A DNA stretch of 64,000 nucleotides. Origin: Mesorhizobium huakuii. GTDB taxonomy: Bacteria > Pseudomonadota > Alphaproteobacteria > Rhizobiales > Rhizobiaceae. The notes below the pieces were generated by a model that had not been told where the DNA came from, made no database searches, and saw only the letters and a list, made by a program, of their open reading frames with translations. Made by a program: the position numbers and the translations under genes. The stretch is from the NCBI RefSeq assembly GCF_030160235.1, contig NZ_BSNY01000021.1, forward strand, positions 248,001 through 312,000, written 5' to 3'. The stretch's first letter is position 1, and every line of letters starts with the position of its first letter. This document shows, one piece after another, positions 1-10,984 of the stretch.

Positions 1-466
1 CCGCCTTCACCAGGTCGGCATTGTAGTACATGATCGGATTGGAGGTGGCGAAGGCGAGGCCCACCTGCTTGCCGTTGACCTGCGCCAGCTTCAGGATCGT
101 CTCGGAGAAGCCTAGCTCCGCCATGTTGCCTTCCTTCTTGACCAGCGGGCCAAGATCGACGGCGACGTCACGCTCGTTGAGCATGCGCAGGCGGTTGAGG
201 CCGATGAAGGTGATGTCGGGCATCTCGTCGGTGCCGGCCTGGCGAAGAATGGTCTGGATGCCTTCTTCATAGGTCGCCGACGGGCTGGCGAACTGGATCT
301 TGATATCGGGATTTTCCTCCATGAACTTCTTCGAGATCGTGTCCATCACGTTCTTGAAGAAGCCGGGCATCGGGTAGTGAACCGTCAGCGTCGTCTCGGC
401 ATAGGCCGGAAGGGCCGCCGCCAGCGACACCGCCGCTGCGGCAAAAATCCTGGAGAAATGCTTCAT
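1..466 (-). CDS. ABC transporter extracellular sugar/glycerol-phosphate-binding protein, partial
   Basis: This is the N-terminal part of a periplasmic solute-binding protein; the rest lies beyond the left edge of the window. It opens with a signal peptide (MKHFSRIFAAAAVSLAAALPAYA) and continues into the fold of the extracellular-solute-binding family 1, the UgpB/MalE-like group. It is the last gene of a minus-strand run with two permeases and an ATPase, 40 bases after the preceding permease, so it should deliver substrate to that importer. The start at 466 follows an AAGGAGCACGA ribosome site. The substrate cannot be read from this fragment; the Ugp-like partners suggest glycerol-3-phosphate, glycerophosphodiesters or a sugar. 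Confidence 0.85.
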   Translation of the reverse strand, partial: MKHFSRIFAAAAVSLAAALPAYAETTLTVHYPMPGFFKNVMDTISKKFMEENPDIKIQFASPSATYEEGIQTILRQAGTDEMPDITFIGLNRLRMLNERDVAVDLGPLVKKEGNMAELGFSETILKLAQVNGKQVGLAFATSNPIMYYNADLVKA

Positions 467-506
467 CGTTCGTGCTCCTTGTTGGCCCAGTCAGTTGTTG
501 GCAAAT

Positions 507-1337
507 TCAGCCTTTGAGGCCGGTCATGGTGATGCCCTCGACGAAGCGCTTCTGCGCGAGCAGGAAGGCGGCGACGAGAGGAAGGGTGATGATCAGCGTG
601 GCAGCCATCAGCGCGCCATAGTCGTCGCCGGCCTCGGCGGCGCGGAAATACATCAGGCCGAGCGGCGGCGTGGCATAGGCCTGCTTGCTGACGACGATCA
701 GCGGCCAGTAGAGGTCGTTCCAGTGCGCGACGACGGAGAAGATCGCGAAGGCGGTGACCGCCGGCCACGCATTGGGCACGATGACGCGTGCGACGATGCC
801 GAGTTCGGACATGCCGTCGAGCCTTGCCGCGTGCAGCAGGTCGTCGGGCATGGCGCGGAAGAACTGCAGGAACATGAAGATCGCGAAAACCGATATGGTG
901 AAGGGCGCGACGAGCGAGATGTAGCTGTTCAAGAGCGACATCCTGTCGAAGGCAACATAGAGCGGCAGCGCCGTTGCGTGGATCGGCACCAGCAGGCCGA
1001 GCATGACCAGCACCATCATCAGCCGCGCGGCGCGGAACTTCAGCTTGGCCATCGCATAGGCGCAAGGGATCGCCACCACGACCTGGAAGAAGAAGATCAG
1101 GCCGCAGACGATGACGCCGTTCCACAGCAGCGTCGCCATCGGCACCTTGGCAAACGCCTTGGCGAAGTTTTCCGCGAAGTAGAAATGTTGCGGGATGAGC
1201 GCCAGCGACGAGGTGAAGATGTCGCTCTGCGTCTTGCCCGCCGTCGAGATCATGAAGATGTAGGGCGCAAGGATCATCAGCGCGCCGAACGAAAGCAGCG
1301 CGAAGCGGATGATGCGGCCGGCCGGGATGCTGCTCAT
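507..1337 (-). CDS. Carbohydrate ABC transporter permease (UgpE/MalG type)
   Basis: Inner-membrane permease of 276 residues with about six hydrophobic segments. The cytoplasmic loop 'EAGDDYGALMAATLIITLP' near the C-terminus and the loop with 'DLLHAARLDGMSELGIVARV' (an EAA-like motif that docks on the ATPase) place it in the binding-protein-dependent permease family, MalG/UgpE branch. Its start overlaps the end of the upstream permease by four bases (ATGA), so the two are translationally coupled. A longer reading frame runs upstream in the same frame, but it only translates the neighbouring gene out of frame. It should form the channel with the gene at 1334-2257. Confidence 0.88.
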   Translation of the reverse strand: MSSIPAGRIIRFALLSFGALMILAPYIFMISTAGKTQSDIFTSSLALIPQHFYFAENFAKAFAKVPMATLLWNGVIVCGLIFFFQVVVAIPCAYAMAKLKFRAARLMMVLVMLGLLVPIHATALPLYVAFDRMSLLNSYISLVAPFTISVFAIFMFLQFFRAMPDDLLHAARLDGMSELGIVARVIVPNAWPAVTAFAIFSVVAHWNDLYWPLIVVSKQAYATPPLGLMYFRAAEAGDDYGALMAATLIITLPLVAAFLLAQKRFVEGITMTGLKG

Positions 1338-2257
1338 GTGTAATGCACCCGCCGGTCGAGCACGCGGTATTGCAGGAGCATCAGCACGACCAGTATCGCG
1401 AGGAAGACGACCGTCATCGCCGAGGCATAGCCGACGCGCAGGTAGACGAAACCCTCCTGGTAGATGGTGAAAAGCAGCACTTCGGAGGCCTTGTTGGGGC
1501 CGCCGTCGGTCAGCATCTTCACCGTTTCGAAGACCTTCACCGCATTGGTGATGCTGATGGTGACGACGAACAGCGTCGTCGGCCCGAGCATCGGCCAGGT
1601 GACCAGGAAGAACCGGTCGAGCGCCGATTTCGCGCCGTCGACGTGAGCGGCGGCATAGAGCTCGCGCGGAATCGCCGTCAGCCCCGCCAGGAACAGCACC
1701 ATGTTGAAGCCGACCGACTGCCAGATGCCGATGATCGACAGGCTGTAGAGCACGGTGTTCGATGCGCCAAGCCAGTTCGGGCCGGGAACGCCGACGAGCG
1801 AAAGCAGCGCGTTGAGCGGCCCGATCGTTGGGTGGAAGATGTATTGCCAGACAGTCGCCATGGCGACGATCAGCGAGGCGACCGGCAGGAAATAGACGGT
1901 GCGGAAAAAGCCGCGCGCCCGCCCCTCGCCTTCGATCAGCAGGGCAACGCCGAGGCCAAGCACGATCGAGACCGGCGCGACGATGGCCGTATAGACCGAG
2001 GTGTTCCACAGCGACCGGCGGAAGGTGCGGTCGTTCAGGAGATGCGCGTAGTTCTCGAAGCCGACGAAGCGAAACTTGCCGTAGCCGAGCTCGAAATCGG
2101 TGAAGCCGAGAAAGATGACGGCAGCCACCGGCAACAGCACGAACAGCAGCAACAACACGATGGCCGGTGCCGCCAGCAGCCAGGCGGTTCGGTCCTCGCT
2201 GCGCGCACGCCGTGCCGCGGCGCTCGCGATATTGCCCGCCAGGGCGACGCTAGGCAT
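1334..2257 (-). CDS. Carbohydrate ABC transporter permease (UgpA/MalF type)
   Basis: Second channel subunit, 307 residues, about six membrane segments. The N-terminal stretch 'WLLAAPAIVLLLLFVLLPV' is the usual first helix of UgpA-like permeases. The EAA-like loop is 'ELYAAAHVDGAKSALDRFF'. It overlaps the ATPase gene by eight bases upstream and the second permease by four bases downstream, showing tight operon packing. The family imports sugars or glycerol-3-phosphate. The substrate is inferred only from neighbours. Confidence 0.88.
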   Translation of the reverse strand: MPSVALAGNIASAAARRARSEDRTAWLLAAPAIVLLLLFVLLPVAAVIFLGFTDFELGYGKFRFVGFENYAHLLNDRTFRRSLWNTSVYTAIVAPVSIVLGLGVALLIEGEGRARGFFRTVYFLPVASLIVAMATVWQYIFHPTIGPLNALLSLVGVPGPNWLGASNTVLYSLSIIGIWQSVGFNMVLFLAGLTAIPRELYAAAHVDGAKSALDRFFLVTWPMLGPTTLFVVTISITNAVKVFETVKMLTDGGPNKASEVLLFTIYQEGFVYLRVGYASAMTVVFLAILVVLMLLQYRVLDRRVHYT

Positions 2258-3407
2258 AGGCCGACTCCTGCCGTGCGCCCGCTGTATCCGCGATGCGCAG
2301 CCGCTTTCCCTCCGGCCCGAAGACCATCGCCTGTTCAGGGGTCAGGACGACACCCACCTTCATTCCGGCGATCAGGTCCCTCGCCTCATGCGGCGCCAGC
2401 TTGGCGACGACGCTGTAGCCGGAGGTGTCGAGGCGGCAATGGGCAATGACTTCCGAGCCGAGGAATTCGAGGCGTTCGATCCTCCCGGCAAGGCCGCTCC
2501 GGCCGCTGGGAGACAGTTTCACGAATTCCGGCCGGATGCCGAGGCTGACCGGGCCGTTCGCCACCTTCTCCAGCAAGGCCAGCCGGATGCCTTCGAAGCC
2601 GACACCGCCGTTTTCCGCCTGCGCCTGGATGATGTTGATCCGCGGCTGGCCGACGAAACGCGCGACCTCGACATGGGCGGGATCGTTGTAGATCACCTCG
2701 GGTGCTGCGAGCTGCAGCAGATTGCCGCCGATCATCACCGCCACGCGGTCGGCCATCGAAAGCGCCTCGGCCTGGTCGTGCGTCACATAGAGCGTCGGCA
2801 CGCCGGCGCGGCGATGCAGTTCGACGATCTCGCCGCGCGCATGGACGCGCAGATTGGCATCGAGGTTGGACAGCGGCTCGTCCATGAGGAAGATCGAGGG
2901 CTGGCGCACCATGGCGCGCGCCAGCGCCACGCGCTGGCGCTGGCCGCCCGACATCTGCCCCGGCTTGCGGTCGAGCAGGTGGTCGATCTTGAGAAGACCC
3001 GCCATCTCGCGGACATCGCGCGCGATGCCGGTGCGGATTTCCCTCTGGCCGGGCAGCAGCGAGCCGACCAGCGGCAGGCGCTGCGACCGGCTCAGCCGCT
3101 TCATGGCAAGCGGCACGGCGATGTTCTGGCCAGCCGTCAGATGCGGGTAGAGCGCGTAGGACTGGAACACCATGGCGATGTTGCGGTCGGCCGCGGCAAC
3201 CGGTGACATGTCCCTGCCGCCGACGAAAATCTCGCCGCTGTCGGCATGGTCGAGCCCGGCCAGGATGCGCAGCAAGGTGCTCTTGCCGCATCCGGAGGGG
3301 CCGACGAGCGCGATGAATTCGCCGGCTTCGACATCGAGGCTCACGCCGTTCAGAATGGCGTTGCCGCCGAAGGATTTTCTCAGGCCGCGAAGCGACAGCG
3401 CGCTCAT
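2250..3407 (-). CDS. ABC transporter ATP-binding protein (UgpC/MalK type)
   Basis: Cytoplasmic ATPase of 385 residues that powers the importer encoded beside it. The nucleotide-binding domain shows Walker A (GPSGCGKST, about residues 37-45), the Q-loop, the signature MSGGQRQRVALARA, Walker B (IFLMDEPLSNLDA) and the H-loop (THDQAEA). The C-terminal third is the TOBE/OB-fold regulatory domain typical of the MalK/UgpC subfamily. It overlaps the phosphoesterase gene upstream by four bases and the permease downstream by eight. All catalytic motifs are intact. Confidence 0.92.
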   Translation of the reverse strand: MSALSLRGLRKSFGGNAILNGVSLDVEAGEFIALVGPSGCGKSTLLRILAGLDHADSGEIFVGGRDMSPVAAADRNIAMVFQSYALYPHLTAGQNIAVPLAMKRLSRSQRLPLVGSLLPGQREIRTGIARDVREMAGLLKIDHLLDRKPGQMSGGQRQRVALARAMVRQPSIFLMDEPLSNLDANLRVHARGEIVELHRRAGVPTLYVTHDQAEALSMADRVAVMIGGNLLQLAAPEVIYNDPAHVEVARFVGQPRINIIQAQAENGGVGFEGIRLALLEKVANGPVSLGIRPEFVKLSPSGRSGLAGRIERLEFLGSEVIAHCRLDTSGYSVVAKLAPHEARDLIAGMKVGVVLTPEQAMVFGPEGKRLRIADTAGARQESAYA

Positions 3408-4240
3408 GACGCCACCCGCTTTCGAACCTTGTGCGCCTCGTGCGGATAGACCTCGGCCACCACGTCATCGAGGACGTAAGCCGTCATGCCGGGTATGGCG
3501 ACGATCTCGCTGGCGACCGTGTCGCCGAATTGGTGGATAACGGCGCCAAGCAGTCGCTCGCCCGGCATGTCGCGCTCCATGTCGCCGACCACGAAGGCCG
3601 CCGACGGACCCCATACCAGTGACGTGCTCTCGTACGTGCCTTGCCATGCCCGATGCAGGTGGCCGCTTGCGAACAGCGCGACATCGTGGGCGGCGATCAG
3701 GTCGTAGAGGCGCTGGCGCTGCGCCGGCCTGACACTCCAGTAGCCGGTATCGCGCTCGCCGGGCTGGTCGATAAACAACGGCTTGTGGGCAAAGAGCGCG
3801 ACACGCCGGCCGCCGCGGCTTTCCAGTGCAGTGCGCAGCCAGTGGAACTGCGCCTCGTCCTCGGCATCGTCAAAGCCCATCAGCAGGCTGTCGAGCCCGA
3901 CGAGGCGCCAGTTCCCTGCGTCCTCAATCCAGTAATCGGGGCCGACCAGCCGGCGCCAGCGCTCGAGGCGTCCGGCATTGACCGGCTGCAGCGAGCCCGG
4001 CAGATGGCCGACATCGTGATTGCCGGGCACCAGCAGCATCGGCGCGGAGATTTCCCGCATCAGATCCATGCAGAAGGCGATGTCGTCGTCCTTGTCGGCC
4101 CCGTCGACGCTGAGGTCGCCGGTGTGGACGACAAGGTCGGCGCCGCTCTGCTCGATCCAGGCGGCGAGCGGCGCCCAATTGCCGTTGAAGTGCGGCTTGG
4201 TCGGACTGAAATGTGTGTCTGTGATCTGAACGATTCTCAT
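3404..4240 (-). CDS. Calcineurin-like metallophosphoesterase (GpdQ/CpdA-like)
   Basis: A 278-residue dinuclear metallophosphoesterase. Metal-binding motifs appear in order: 'TDTH' at residues 7-10, 'HTGDLSVDG', 'PGNHDVGH' and 'SGHLHRAW'. The family includes GpdQ (glycerophosphodiesterase) and CpdA (cAMP phosphodiesterase). I chose ATG 4240, giving an N-terminus directly at MRIVQITDTH; an in-frame start 42 bases upstream would add a poor extension. It is the first gene of the minus-strand importer operon and overlaps the ATPase by ATGA. That context favours cleavage of an imported phosphodiester, as UgpQ does in the enterobacterial ugp operon, but this is inference. Confidence 0.82.
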   Translation of the reverse strand: MRIVQITDTHFSPTKPHFNGNWAPLAAWIEQSGADLVVHTGDLSVDGADKDDDIAFCMDLMREISAPMLLVPGNHDVGHLPGSLQPVNAGRLERWRRLVGPDYWIEDAGNWRLVGLDSLLMGFDDAEDEAQFHWLRTALESRGGRRVALFAHKPLFIDQPGERDTGYWSVRPAQRQRLYDLIAAHDVALFASGHLHRAWQGTYESTSLVWGPSAAFVVGDMERDMPGERLLGAVIHQFGDTVASEIVAIPGMTAYVLDDVVAEVYPHEAHKVRKRVAS

Positions 4241-4393
4241 GCCGGCTCCACCATGCGAGCCGCGCCCCCAGGCAAGCGGCATCGCATGGAGGCTTCCTTA
4301 GTGCCGTTCCATGTCACTTCCTTAACAGCAGCCGGGCAAACTGTGGACTAGCGCCGGTGGGAGCCTCAGCGGCGGCCGCCAATATGCATTATT

Positions 4394-4438
4394 CCAGACA
4401 CGCAAGCGTGCTGGATGGGTCGCGTCCTCCGGGACGCG
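4394..4438 (-). terminator. Two adjacent hairpins after the GNAT gene
   Basis: Two short stems lie within 60 bases: CCAGaCACGC/GCGTGCTGG at 4394-4414 and CGCGTCC/GGGACGCG at 4421-4438. They begin 13 bases beyond the stop of the minus-strand acetyltransferase and precede the importer operon. There is no clear T run, so termination is only likely. The rest of 4283-4450 should contain the promoter of the metallophosphoesterase operon; I see no recognisable motif there. Confidence 0.4.
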
Positions 4439-4450
4439 CAACCGATTTGT

Positions 4451-4981
4451 TCACAACGGTCGGCCTAAAACCTCGACCATATGCCGCTTGGAGCCGATGC
4501 TGACGGGCCCCGCCATCCGTACCGGGCCAAAACCTTGCCCCTGCCAAAAGCGAAGCGCCTGCTCATTTTCCGTGAGTACGCCGAGCTCGACGCGAGTGAC
4601 CCGCTGCGATTTCAGCCACCTGAAAAAGTCGTCGCACAGGGCTCGTCCCACCCCTTGTCCGCGAAGGGCTTGATCGACCATGAGCAATGCAATCCACCAA
4701 CACCCAGCTTGCGGATAATCGCGGTCGCAGGCCAGCAAGCCGACAAATTCGCCATCGATGGCTTTCAATCCAAATACGAACTTGTCGGCATCCGTGCGGT
4801 TGGGCGGAAAGCTTTCGAATTCCTCCCTCGCGCTGTTGGCATTGGGCGGCTCGCCGCGCTCCAGCTCAACATAGTCCGAGCAGGCCTGGTATAGCGGCGC
4901 CAACCGTGGAGCATCGTTTCCGACCAGCCCTTCAATCTCGTAGCCGGAGAGCGAAATTGGAAATCTGGTCGTCTTGTCCAT
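4451..4981 (-). CDS. GNAT family N-acetyltransferase
   Basis: A 176-residue acyl-CoA-dependent N-acetyltransferase. The acetyl-CoA-binding motif A is visible as 'VDQALRGQGVGRALCDDFF' (R/Q-x-x-G-x-G/A form), followed by 'LGVLTENEQALRFWQGQGF', the usual motif B region with the 'A..FW...GF' signature. The protein has no signal peptide and should be cytoplasmic. It stands alone between the importer operon and the AhpD-like gene, with 25 bases to the latter. The acceptor substrate is unknown. Confidence 0.85.
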   Translation of the reverse strand: MDKTTRFPISLSGYEIEGLVGNDAPRLAPLYQACSDYVELERGEPPNANSAREEFESFPPNRTDADKFVFGLKAIDGEFVGLLACDRDYPQAGCWWIALLMVDQALRGQGVGRALCDDFFRWLKSQRVTRVELGVLTENEQALRFWQGQGFGPVRMAGPVSIGSKRHMVEVLGRPL

Positions 4982-5006
4982 GAAAATTCCGATTCTGGCG
5001 CAGCCC

Positions 5007-5414
5007 TTACTTCACCTCGAATTGCGGATCGACCGGGATCTGCATTGCCGTCACCAGATGGTTGGTCTGGCCGGCGAGCCCGATGATCGACACCAGCTCG
5101 CCATGCTGCGCGTCGGTCATGCCCTTGGCCCGCGCCGCGGCCGTATGCGAATGGACGCAGTAGGAGCAGCCATTGGCGGTCGAGACGGCGATGTAGATCA
5201 TTTCCTTGGTCAGCGGATCGATGGCGCTGTCCGCCACCATCACCGCCTTCAGCTGCTCCCACACCCGCTTCAACGACACCGGATCATTGGCCAGCCCGCG
5301 CCAGAAATTGTTGACGAAATCCGATTTGCGCGTCGCCCTGATGTCATCGAACACGGCCTTCACCGCCGGGATGTTTTCGACCTCGGCATCGTTGGGGAGT
5401 TTTGTCGTGGCCAT
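5007..5414 (-). CDS. Carboxymuconolactone decarboxylase / AhpD-like protein
   Basis: A 135-residue all-helical protein of the CMD/AhpD family. The redox motif 'NGCSYCVHSH' contains the CxxC plus following histidine used by AhpD-like peroxidase partners, so a thiol-peroxidase or alkylhydroperoxidase role is more likely than a true lactone decarboxylase. ATG 5414 is chosen because AAAGGAC stands just upstream; a longer in-frame start at 5483 has no ribosome site. It is cytoplasmic and separated from the next gene by a large palindromic element. Confidence 0.85.
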   Translation of the reverse strand: MATTKLPNDAEVENIPAVKAVFDDIRATRKSDFVNNFWRGLANDPVSLKRVWEQLKAVMVADSAIDPLTKEMIYIAVSTANGCSYCVHSHTAAARAKGMTDAQHGELVSIIGLAGQTNHLVTAMQIPVDPQFEVK

Positions 5415-5503
5415 GGTGTGGTCCTTTCGTGTGGATTGAATCAGGTCTTGAGCAATCGTCGCCAATCCACTCGCCCGATTCACTTTTCCAGCGCTGGCGT
5501 GGA

Positions 5504-5622
5504 GATTCAGGTCAGGCCGAGTCGAAAACGGCGGGTTCCGAGAACCGGAGCGGAGCGTACTTAAAGTACGTGAGCACCGGAAGCGCAGGAAGCCGTCGTT
5601 TGCAGGCCGGCCTCACCTGAAT

Positions 5623-5623
<1 letters not shown>
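5504..5623. repeat. RIME-like palindromic intergenic element
   Basis: A 120-base element nearly symmetrical about position 5563/5564. The outer arms are GATTCAGGT (5504-5512) and ACCTGAATC (5615-5623), and the centre is GTACTTAAAGTAC (5557-5569). Between them lie partly complementary GGCC-rich and CGG-rich stretches. Its layout and its GTAC-centred core resemble the rhizobial intergenic mosaic elements (RIME) of Rhizobiales, from memory. It touches the stop codon of the sugar ATPase gene, where it would act as a large transcript-end hairpin. Confidence 0.6.
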
Positions 5624-7117
<1,494 letters not shown>

Positions 7118-7118
<1 letters not shown>

Positions 7119-8161
7119 CAAAAACCTCCCGCGTCGAGCACACAGTCGCCGCCCTTGGCGGCGATGAACAGCCGGCCGTCCTTTTCCGCCACGCTGCAGA
7201 TGCCATGGCGCGTGCCGTTGGCGCGGCTGTGCAGGCTGAATTGCGGCTGCATCTTTGCGTCGAGCCTGACCACCAGCCCGTAGGAGCGGCTGGGCGACCA
7301 CGGCTTGTGGATGCCCATGGTTCTGATACCGCCGCATTGCAGCGGTTCGAGGAAGCTGCGGTTGGAGGCGAGCGCCGGCGCGATCCAGTAGGCCGGCGGC
7401 ACCTGGTCGATCATGTCCTGGCGGTAGTGCGTCTCCTGCAAAACGAATTCGATCAGCCGGTTGCGCGGCGCGAACAGCGCCAGCCAGGCGCCGCCATCAG
7501 CGGCCGGCGACAGCCGCGCGGGATAGCCGGGCAAGTGCGTCAGCACCGTCGAACGGCTGCCTGTAGCGCCGTCGAAGCGGATAAGCTGATGGTGCCAGCT
7601 CTCGCTGACCAGCACGTCCCCGCCGAGAGGATGGAGCCCATAGGGGAAAGCGAGAGCGCCGGCCACCTTGCGGAATTCGCCGCCCGTCGCGTCGCGTTTC
7701 CAAAGCGAACCGGACGCACCCTTCTTCATCAGATCGGCGGCCCATTGCGACGGCGCGTGCTCGGCCGACCCGTTGGCCAGCCACAGCGTGCCGTCTTCGG
7801 CATAGGCAAGCGCGGTGATGCAGCTGATATCAGCCGGCAGCGAAGCCTCCTTGCCTGATATCAGCAGCTTGCCGCTTTCGAGCGCCACAGTCAGCTCGCC
7901 CGATGGCGACAGCGCCAGCGCCGTGATCGGCGACGGAAAAGTCTCGATCACCTGGGGCTCGGCTCCGGCGGCAAGCGAATAGACGGCGTTGCCGCTGGAC
8001 GCGAGCAGCCGGCCACCGGAGACCAGCAGATTGTCCGGCTCGCTCAACTCCGCGAAGGCCGGCGCCTCATCCAGCCGCGTGTTGGGCCGGAAAGCGCCGT
8101 CCAGCGGCGGGATCGTCACCGCCTTGCCGCGAAACATATCCAGGATCGGATCGAGGATCAT
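7118..8161 (-). CDS. SMP-30/strictosidine synthase-like beta-propeller protein
   Basis: A 347-residue protein with repeated beta-propeller blades, including the strictosidine synthase-like stretches '[20 protein letters not shown]' and '[20 protein letters not shown]'. Members of this fold act as lactonases or related hydrolases. No signal peptide is visible, so it should be cytoplasmic. It overlaps the ATPase gene (TGATG) and starts inside the stop of the permease fusion (ATGA). This ties it to the importer, perhaps to hydrolyse an incoming sugar lactone. The specific reaction is unknown. Confidence 0.8.
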
Positions 8162-10280
8162 GGCTTTGCGCCCCAATACGAAGCTGGGCTGGTCCAATTC
8201 GGGTCGGCGCCCGAGATCTTGTAGCGGCCGACGCGGTTGTTGAGGATGCCGCCGACGAAGAGATGGCCCTTGTGTTCGCGCATCGAGGTGACCATCGGAT
8301 GCGCGTCGCCGGAGAGGTCGCCCAGCGCCTCGACGATGCCGCCCTTCTCGTTGAATTTCACGACGCCGCCGGTGTTGATGTTGGGGAACAGCCATTCGTC
8401 CTGCGGTAGCCGGCGCGTCATGCGCTTGCGCATGTCGGGATGGCGCAACGACAGGTCGAAGCTTGGCGTGCGCATGCCGAGCCACGCCATCCAGTAATTG
8501 CCGTCGGAAGCCCGGTTGATGTTGTCGGGATAGCCCGGCATGTCGCGGATGACGCATTCGGCGGTGCCGGTCTTCGGTCCTTCCAGCCAGTAGCGATGCA
8601 CGCGGCAGGCCCAGCTTTCGGCGAAGAACAGCGACTTGCCGTCATGCGCCATGCACACGCCGTTGGTGTAGCGGTAGCCGTCGAGCAGCGTCTTGGTCGA
8701 GCCGTCCCTGGGGTCGTAGACCAGCAGCCGGCCGGTGGCGCGGTTCTCGATCGAATCCAGCGCCCAGTCATGCGCGTCATAGCGCTTGGTCGAGTCGGTG
8801 AAATAGATGCGCCCATCGGGCGCGATGTCGCAATCATTGGGGTCGCGCAGCCGCGCATCGTCGACGATCGAGGTCCAGGAGCGCGCGGTCTCGGCCGAGA
8901 GCCGCTTGACCTCGCGATCCGGCGACACGGAATAAAGCCCCATGGCGCCGACACAGCTGATCAGATTGCCCGATTTGTCGAAGGCCAGCCCCAGCGGGAA
9001 GCCGCCAATATGGGCAAAGACTTCCGACTTCACATAATCGGGCGCGAAGAAGCGGACGATCTCGCCGTGGCGGGTGCCGCAATAGAGATGGTCGTCGCGG
9101 TCGAGGATGACGTCCTCCGGCCCTTCCAGTTCGCCGAGCCCGATATGGTCGGCCGCCGACAGCCGGTTGTCGAGTTCGTAAGGCGTGCCGGAGCCCGGCA
9201 CCGCCGACTGCGTCTCGCCCATCTTGAGATAGACCGGCGCGACATAGACTTCGTTCAGCACCTTGTGGCGGTTCTTCAGCCAGCGGATGTCGATGGTCAC
9301 CGCCACCGCGAGCATGATGCCGAGCACCATCTGGTTGGTGCCGGTGCCGTAGCCCAGCCGGATCAATCCGTTGGTCATGGTCAGGACGATGATGGCGCCC
9401 ATCAGCCCCTTGATCACCGAGCCGCGCCCGCCGCCCAGGCTGACGCCGCCGACCACGGCGGCCGTCAGCGCCATGATTTCGAGGTTGAGGCCGGTGCCCG
9501 GCCCTGCCCCGCTCAAGCGGCAGGCGATGAGAAAACCGCGATCGAGGCGCAGAAGCCCGAGAAGACATAGGTCATGAACACGGTGCGGCGCACGCGGATG
9601 CCGGCATTGTGCGCCGAGCGCCTGGAGCCGCCGACCGCCAGCACGTGCCAGCCCGGCCGCGAACGCGTCAGTGCGATATGGGTGACGATGGCCAGGATGA
9701 TGGCCAGCCACACCGAGACGGAGAGGCCCCAGAAAGTGCTGTCGCCGATGAAGTCGAGCACGTCGGATGTGGCGGTCGAGAGCTGCACGTCGGCGGCATA
9801 GGTGGTGACCAGGATGTCGAACAGCGCCCGGCCGAAGATGAAGGTGACCAGCGTCGTGAGAAAGGCGCGCAGCCTGAGGTAGCCAACGAGGTAGCCGTTA
9901 ATGGCGCCGAAGATCAGCCCGGTTGCGAGCGAGGCCGCCAGGGCCAGCCAGATCGACTGTTCGAGGATGAAGAAAACATAGACGGCGGAGAAACAGGACA
10001 GCGCGAAGATCGAGCCCACCGACAGATCGATGCCGCCACCCAGCATCACCACCGTCATGCCGGTGACGACCATGGAGAATTCGCCGAGCTGGCGGGTCGA
10101 TTCCTGCAGCGCGTTCAGCTTGAAGAAGCCCGGAATGATCGAACCGAAACTCGCCAATGTCACCACCAGCGCCAGGAAGGGAATGGCGTTGTCGGTCCAG
10201 CGTTTGGTCAGGATCTCGCCGACCAGATGGTCGGGCACGAGATTGTAGCGCCATGACTGGAGGCGTTCACGAAAGGACAT
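8158..10280 (-). pseudogene. RbsC-type permease fused to SMP-30-like propeller, frameshifted
   Basis: About 707 residues when one lost base is restored. Residues 1 to about 330 are a ribose-type permease ('GGGIDLSVGSIFALSCFSAV', 'ALTAAVVGGVSLGGGRGSV'). The remainder is a strictosidine synthase/SMP-30-like propeller beginning near 'GLGELEGPEDVILDRDDHLY'. The frame breaks in the permease after 'YVFSGFCASIA': coding-strand ATCGCGGTTTTCTC needs one more G to read IAGFLIACRLSG, at 9536-9537. The span of 2123 bases is one short of a multiple of three. The permease-propeller join itself is in frame and looks genuine. It lies 30 bases after a LysE-type gene. Confidence 0.82.
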
Positions 10281-10310
10281 GGAAGAACGCCTTGATGTGC
10301 ACGAGGTTGA

Positions 10311-10946
10311 TCAATTCGAACCGCGCCTGGCGAGCGCCAGCGAGAAAGCCGAAGCCAGCAGCGCCCCGCCACAGACCCGCTCCAGCCAGTGCGCATAGCG
10401 GGACCGGACGAGCCGTACTCCACGCGCGCCAACCAGCGCATATGCGACCATGATCGCCAGCTCGGTGATCGAAAACACCACCGCCAGTTCGGCAAACTGC
10501 CGGAACTGCGGCTGAGCCGGATCGACGAATTGCGGCAGCAGCGCGGAGAAGAACAGGTAAGCCTTCGGATTTGTAATCGCGACAACCATGCTCCTCAGCC
10601 CGATCGCGAGGGCAGAACGCTCCGGCTCCGATTGCGTCCGCCGCGCCATGGAGGCCAACGTCTCGTTGGACAAGAGCATTTTGAAACCGAGCCAGGCCAG
10701 ATAGGCAGCACCGACATATTTCAGCACCGAGAACCAGAATTCCGAGGCGGCCAGAAGCACGCCCAGCCCCGCCGCAACAGCCACGATCAGGATCAGGTCT
10801 GAAATCAGCACCCCGACCATGCCAGCGAAGGCGCGACGCAGGCCGAAGCGCGAGCCGTTGACCAGCGCCAGGATCACGTCTGGACCTGGAGTCGCAACAG
10901 CGACAAATGTCACAGCCACAAAAGCCAGAACGGTGGTGATATGCAT
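10311..10946 (-). CDS. LysE/RhtB family exporter
   Basis: A 211-residue inner-membrane protein with about six hydrophobic segments. The N-terminal 'FVAVATPGPDVILALVNGSR' is the LysE/RhtB family hallmark (TPGP motif), and 'AITNPKAYLFFSALLPQFV' is the second conserved region. The family exports amino acids such as homoserine, threonine or lysine. It sits in the same direction inside a sugar importer operon, 83 bases after the binding-protein gene and 30 before the permease fusion. That is an unusual place for an exporter; it could relieve accumulation of a product. Confidence 0.88.
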   Translation of the reverse strand: MHITTVLAFVAVTFVAVATPGPDVILALVNGSRFGLRRAFAGMVGVLISDLILIVAVAAGLGVLLAASEFWFSVLKYVGAAYLAWLGFKMLLSNETLASMARRTQSEPERSALAIGLRSMVVAITNPKAYLFFSALLPQFVDPAQPQFRQFAELAVVFSITELAIMVAYALVGARGVRLVRSRYAHWLERVCGGALLASAFSLALARRGSN

Positions 10947-10984
10947 GCCGCCTCACACGGTTTGGTGGTCAAGCCGAAAATGCG

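Noticed and set aside
495-4351. Long open frames on the plus strand opposite the Ugp-like operon
   Set aside because: Arg/His/Asp-rich low-complexity translations without ribosome sites, typical antisense shadows of GC-rich genes.
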